Program-made: the position numbers and the translations under genes
Part shown: piece after piece, positions 5,085 through 8,329 of the stretch
Layout: each line of letters begins with the position of its first letter
How positions within the stretch are numbered: the first letter of the stretch is position 1
NCBI GenBank assembly: GCA_902796865.1
Contig: CADBQZ010000129.1
Coordinates: forward strand, 1 to 8,329
Source of the DNA: an uncultured Ruminococcus sp.
Lineage (GTDB): Bacteria > Bacillota > Clostridia > Oscillospirales > Ruminococcaceae
Reading direction: 5' to 3'
DNA: 8,329 nucleotides
The notes under the pieces: model-generated
Told to the model about the DNA's origin: nothing
Databases searched by the model: none
The model's input: only the letters and a program-made list of their open reading frames with translations

Positions 5085-7439
5085 ATGAAGAAAAAATTCT
5101 TTAAGAGATGTGCTGCATTTGCAGCATCAGCAGTGATAGCTGCCGGAGCGGCTGCCTATACTGGTGTAAGCACTATTGCTGTTGAAAGCGGAACGGTTAT
5201 GAGTTCCACATTTGACGGCGGTACCCAGAGCTGGGGAACATACAAGGAAAGCGGCGGTGACTGCGTTCTTTCGAACGAAGGCGGAAGGCTTGCTCTGAAG
5301 ATAGCAAATACCGGACAAAAGACTTATTCTGTACAGATGTTTTATGATATAATACCGCTCTATAAAAACGGTGTATATCGTTTGAAGTATGACATATCCT
5401 GTACTACAGAAAGATATGTTGAAGGAATGATACAGCAAAACGGCGGTACATATCAGGCATATACATGGAAGGGACTTGATATTTCACCTACACCGCAGAC
5501 AGTAGATTATGAGTTTACAATGAAAGCGGATACAGATATAATGTCAAAGCTTGTTTTCAACTGCGGACTTCAGGAAAAGGACGGCGGCGCTCTTCCGCAA
5601 CATACGATATACTTAGACAATGTTTCTTTGGAACTTGTTGACGGAAGCAGGATAAATAAAGAAGATTCAGAGCCTTATTATCCCGATATAAGCGTAAACC
5701 AGGTGGGCTATAAGCCGGACAGCAAGAAAACAGCTGTATTCCATAATGTTGAAGGACAAACACAGTTTTCGGTTATAAATGCTGAAAGCAAAGAGACAGT
5801 TTATACGGGTGATCTTACCGACCGTAAAGATTATTCATATGCCGGCGAAGTTGACTGGAAGGGTGATTTTTCATCTGTAACTGCACCCGGAAAATACTAT
5901 ATAAAGTGCGATGGACTTGACGATTCATATACATTTGAGATAAGCGATGGCATTTATGATAAGCTTATTACAGATACTGTAAAAATGCTTTATCTGCAAA
6001 GATGCGGCGTTGAGGTAGTAGACGATAAGTTTGGCCATGTTGCCTGCCATAACACACTTGCAAAAGTTTACGGCACAAATGATATGATAGACGTAAGCGG
6101 CGGCTGGCATGATGCCGGAGACTACGGACGTTATGTTGTTCCGGCAGCAAAAGCAGTTGCAGACCTTCTTTACAGCTATGGCAATGATGACAGATTCTTC
6201 AGCGACAGCACAGGTATCCCGGAGAGTGGAAACGGTGTGCCGGATGTTCTTGATGAAGCAAGATTTGAGCTTGAATGGATGAAAAAGATGCAGAGCAGCA
6301 GCGGCGGTGTATATCATAAGGTATCTTGTGAAACATTCCCAAGCTATGATATGCCGCAGAATGAAACAGACCCGCTTATCGTAACACCTGTTTCAACAAC
6401 AGCAACTGCTGATTTTGCAGCATCAATGGCACTTGCATATGAGATGTACATAAATATAGATAAAGATTTTGCGAATGATTGTTTGAGCCGTGCCGAAAGA
6501 GCATGGGCATTCCTTGAAGCAAATCCAAATCTTATTTTTGAGAATCCGAAGGATATCGTTACCGGTGAATATGGTGACAAATCTGACAGAGACGAACGTT
6601 ACTGGGCCGCTGCACAGCTTTATCGTGCAACAAAGAGTGATAAGTACTTAAATGCACTTAACAATATGGCAGCATATTCGGGTCTTGACTGGGCACTTGT
6701 TGGTGACTATGGCAATATAGCTTTGCTGACCATGGATGGTATAAATAAGAATTTAGATGTTTATCAGACTGCATACAGTACAATAAAGACACAGGCTGAT
6801 AATTACAAGAGAAATATTTCGGCTTCACCTTATGGTATACCTGTAACAAAGCTTGAGTGGGGAAGCAATATGACTATCGCAAATTCTGGTATTATTCTTT
6901 CACTTGCTTATAAGCTTACGGGTGACAGTGATTATCTTGATTCTGCAAACAGACTTATAGATTATCTTCTTGGTGAAAACCCTGTTGGAACCTGTTTTGT
7001 AACAGGATACGGTACTGTTTCACCACAGACACCTCACCACAGACCTTCAATGGCTGTAAAACAGGCTATGCCGGGAATGCTTGTCGGCGGTGTTAATCAG
7101 AATCTTGAAGACAGCGCTGCAAAGGCATATTGCCAGGACAGACCAAATGCAAAGCGTTATGTAGATAATTCAGAGAGTTATTCTACAAATGAGATAACTA
7201 TTTACTGGAATTCACCATTTACATATCTGCTCACGCTTACAGAAGACGCAGAGCCGGTATCCGAAGTAAAGGGCGATGTGAACGATGACGGAAAGTTCGA
7301 TATTTCTGACGTTGTTATGTTCCAGAAGTGGCTTGCAAAGAATGGCGATATAACAAAGCTTGAATCAGCAGATATGGATGAAAATGGCAAGTGCAATGTT
7401 TTCGATCTTGTTATAATGAAGAAATTACTTGTTAAGTAA
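5085..7439 (+). CDS. Secreted GH9 cellulase with CBM4, Ig-like and dockerin domains
   Basis: A 784-residue extracellular glycoside hydrolase predicted to cut beta-1,4-glucan (cellulose) and attach to a cellulosome. Domains in order: signal peptide (1 to about 24 or 32); CBM4-like beta-sandwich (about 38-185, ending HTIYLDNVSLEL); Ig-like CelD_N domain (about 200-286, starting ISVNQVGYK); GH9 catalytic domain (about 294-720); type-I dockerin (728-784). Catalytic marks are intact: GGWHDAGDYGRYV with Asp343 and Asp346, HHRPS with His651-His652, and the acid Glu703 in STNEITIYWNSP, preceded by Asp694. The dockerin has two calcium loops, D731-N733-D735-D739-D742 and D763-D765-N767-N771-D774, with IS and VF at loop positions 10-11. 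The order matches CelK/CbhA-type enzymes, which are often cellobiohydrolases, but endo versus exo action cannot be decided here. The linker before the dockerin is very short. A strong terminator follows directly. Confidence 0.95.
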   Translation: MKKKFFKRCAAFAASAVIAAGAAAYTGVSTIAVESGTVMSSTFDGGTQSWGTYKESGGDCVLSNEGGRLALKIANTGQKTYSVQMFYDIIPLYKNGVYRLKYDISCTTERYVEGMIQQNGGTYQAYTWKGLDISPTPQTVDYEFTMKADTDIMSKLVFNCGLQEKDGGALPQHTIYLDNVSLELVDGSRINKEDSEPYYPDISVNQVGYKPDSKKTAVFHNVEGQTQFSVINAESKETVYTGDLTDRKDYSYAGEVDWKGDFSSVTAPGKYYIKCDGLDDSYTFEISDGIYDKLITDTVKMLYLQRCGVEVVDDKFGHVACHNTLAKVYGTNDMIDVSGGWHDAGDYGRYVVPAAKAVADLLYSYGNDDRFFSDSTGIPESGNGVPDVLDEARFELEWMKKMQSSSGGVYHKVSCETFPSYDMPQNETDPLIVTPVSTTATADFAASMALAYEMYINIDKDFANDCLSRAERAWAFLEANPNLIFENPKDIVTGEYGDKSDRDERYWAAAQLYRATKSDKYLNALNNMAAYSGLDWALVGDYGNIALLTMDGINKNLDVYQTAYSTIKTQADNYKRNISASPYGIPVTKLEWGSNMTIANSGIILSLAYKLTGDSDYLDSANRLIDYLLGENPVGTCFVTGYGTVSPQTPHHRPSMAVKQAMPGMLVGGVNQNLEDSAAKAYCQDRPNAKRYVDNSESYSTNEITIYWNSPFTYLLTLTEDAEPVSEVKGDVNDDGKFDISDVVMFQKWLAKNGDITKLESADMDENGKCNVFDLVIMKKLLVK

Positions 7440-7469
7440 GGCTTCATTGATTTGAAACTAATAAAAATT

Positions 7470-7506
7470 ATAATAAACGCCAACTGTGTTTGGCGTTTAT
7501 TATTTT
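7470..7506 (+). terminator. Intrinsic terminator after the GH9 gene
   Basis: A perfect 14-bp stem (7470-7483 with 7490-7503), containing the core AACGCCAA/TTGGCGTT, closes a six-base CTGTGT loop and ends in TTATTATTTT. It starts 30 nt after the GH9 stop codon. The A-rich left flank means it could also work on the opposite strand, but no convergent gene is seen. Confidence 0.93.
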
Positions 7507-7521
7507 GTATGTACTATAAAT

Positions 7522-7557
7522 AATGCCCTGTGATTTTAAATTGCAGGGCATTTGTTA
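7522..7557 (+). terminator. Second hairpin, probable back-up terminator
   Basis: AATGCCCTG (7522-7530) pairs perfectly with CAGGGCATT (7544-7552) around a 13-nt AT-rich loop, followed by TGTTATAT, a poor T tract. Its stem sequence differs from the first hairpin 20 nt upstream, so it is not a duplicate. A back-up terminator is the simplest reading. Confidence 0.6.
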
Positions 7558-7604
7558 TATAAAATGAATAAAAAATGATTTTAGCCACTTTATAGTAAAA
7601 TGTA

Positions 7605-7634
7605 TTGACTTTCTGTACTAAAACAGGTCATAAT
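7605..7634 (+). promoter_or_regulatory. Sigma-A-type promoter of the leucine-rich-repeat gene
   Basis: TTGACT (7605-7610, five of six -35 bases) and CATAAT (7629-7634, five of six -10 bases) are separated by 18 bp. This lies about 50 nt before the ATG at 7685 and after both hairpins, as expected for an independent transcription unit. It is the best promoter match in the window. Confidence 0.65.
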
Positions 7635-7684
7635 AAGGTATAACTTTCGTTGATAAAGTATTATAGACCAAAAAGGAGATATAT

Positions 7685-8329
7685 ATGAAAATAATATCGA
7701 AAATAATTTCAGCTGTGATAGCAGGCACTTTATCTATTGTGTCTGTATGCGGTACAGCATCTTATTATCCTGATATTAGCGCTGCGGCTGTTGAATTACC
7801 GGCGAGCGGCACCTGCGGTGAAAATTTAAAATGGGAAATGACCGATGATACTCTTTTTATAAGCGGTACGGGGGAAATGGAAAACGACAGTACTGCTTCT
7901 ATGGGTGTTCGTCATTAAAAAATATCAATTTGTCTAATAATCTGACCGAGCTTCCGGATTCTTTGTTCAGCAAATGTACAAGCCTTGAGACCGTAAAACT
8001 GTGCGTCTCTTAAAAGTATATATCTTCCTGATAGTATAAAATATATTGGTGACTATTGCTTTAGAGGATGTACAAATCTTGAAAATGTAAGATTATCTGA
8101 AAACGCAACTACTATAGGAAGCTACGCTTTCAGTAAATGTTCTTTGCTCAAAGAGATAACTATACCATATTCTGTCGAACGCTTATACGCTTATGATACA
8201 CTTTCACCGTGTAAAGAACTTGAAAAAGTAGTTATACTCAATCCTGACTGCATAATTCCTGACTATAAGGACATTATAAGCAATGATGATGGTTACAGTG
8301 GAGAGATATATGGATATGATAATTCCACG
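7685..8329 (+). pseudogene. BspA-like leucine-rich-repeat secreted protein, frameshifted and partial
   Basis: The start is clear: AAGGAG at 7673-7678, 6 nt before ATG, then a signal peptide (MKIISKIISAVIAGTLSIVS) and a domain typical of BspA-like proteins (SGTCGENLKWEM, LFISGTGEM). This frame stops at TAA 7916-7918. Homology passes near 7895-7899 into the next frame, which reads FYGCSSLKNINL, then LPDSLFSKCTSLETVKL, and meets TAA at 8011-8013. From about 8003 the first frame resumes as ASLKSIYLPDSIKYIGDYCF and stays open to the window end, with repeats such as GCTNLENVRL and IGSYAFSKCSLLKEITIP. The first break fits loss of one T (GCTTC for GCTTTC). The second fits one extra base or two missing bases near 8002. 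Known BspA-like proteins are exported surface or adhesion proteins; this one's partner is unknown. As written only a 77-residue product is made. Read errors are an alternative to true decay. The 3' end lies beyond the window. Confidence 0.82.

Noticed and set aside
5670..5690. The shared peptide YYPDIS in the GH9 enzyme and in the leucine-rich-repeat protein as a sign of common origin
   Set aside because: It is six residues in unrelated contexts (the start of the Ig-like domain versus just after a signal peptide), with no similarity around it. Coincidence is sufficient.
7742..7754. Cys in the signal peptide of the leucine-rich-repeat protein as a lipoprotein attachment site
   Set aside because: The preceding residues read V-S-V-C; a small residue (Gly, Ala or Ser) is needed just before the Cys, so a lipobox is not supported.

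Overview
The window reads as AT-rich Firmicutes DNA from a plant-fibre-degrading gut or rumen bacterium, most likely Ruminococcus or a close relative. The main reason is the extracellular GH9 glycanase with a C-terminal type-I dockerin whose two halves carry the DVV-x-x-QKWL and VFDL-x-x-MK patterns I associate with Ruminococcus dockerins. A GH120 beta-xylosidase, a LytS-type sensor kinase and a BspA-like leucine-rich-repeat protein fit the same group. Species cannot be fixed from the sequence alone. All genes are on the + strand.

Layout. (1) 24-3978 looks like one operon: a multi-pass membrane histidine kinase, a response regulator overlapping it by 20 nt, and 27 nt later a large cytoplasmic beta-helix enzyme recognisable as a GH120 beta-xylosidase. 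The regulator is unusual: a normal CheY-like receiver joined to an XRE/Cro-type helix-turn-helix instead of the LytTR or AraC output domain usual for this kinase class. (2) 3979-4182 is an AT-rich gap with a possible promoter and a 9-bp inverted repeat that ends on the Shine-Dalgarno sequence of the next gene. (3) 4183-4923 encodes an AraC-family regulator whose stop codon lies in a four-copy TGATG tandem repeat. (4) 4924-5084 is a leader with a GAGCAAA direct repeat and a small GC hairpin followed by a U-rich tract. (5) 5085-7439 encodes a secreted CBM4-Ig-GH9-dockerin enzyme, the architecture of cellulosomal CelK/CbhA-type cellulases. (6) 7440-7684 holds a strong intrinsic terminator, a second hairpin and a good sigma-A-type promoter. 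(7) 7685 to the window end is a secreted leucine-rich-repeat gene broken by two frameshifts about 105 nt apart, the second restoring the first frame. It runs off the window.

How the genes may work together (inference). The dockerin-bearing GH9 enzyme would cut cellulose or related beta-glucans outside the cell, probably on a cellulosome scaffold. The GH120 enzyme has no signal peptide and would split imported xylo-oligosaccharides to xylose inside the cell. The two-component pair sits ahead of the xylosidase and the AraC regulator ahead of the GH9 gene, so each enzyme has a dedicated regulator next to it. No scaffoldin, sugar transporter, RNA gene, CRISPR array or transposase is visible.
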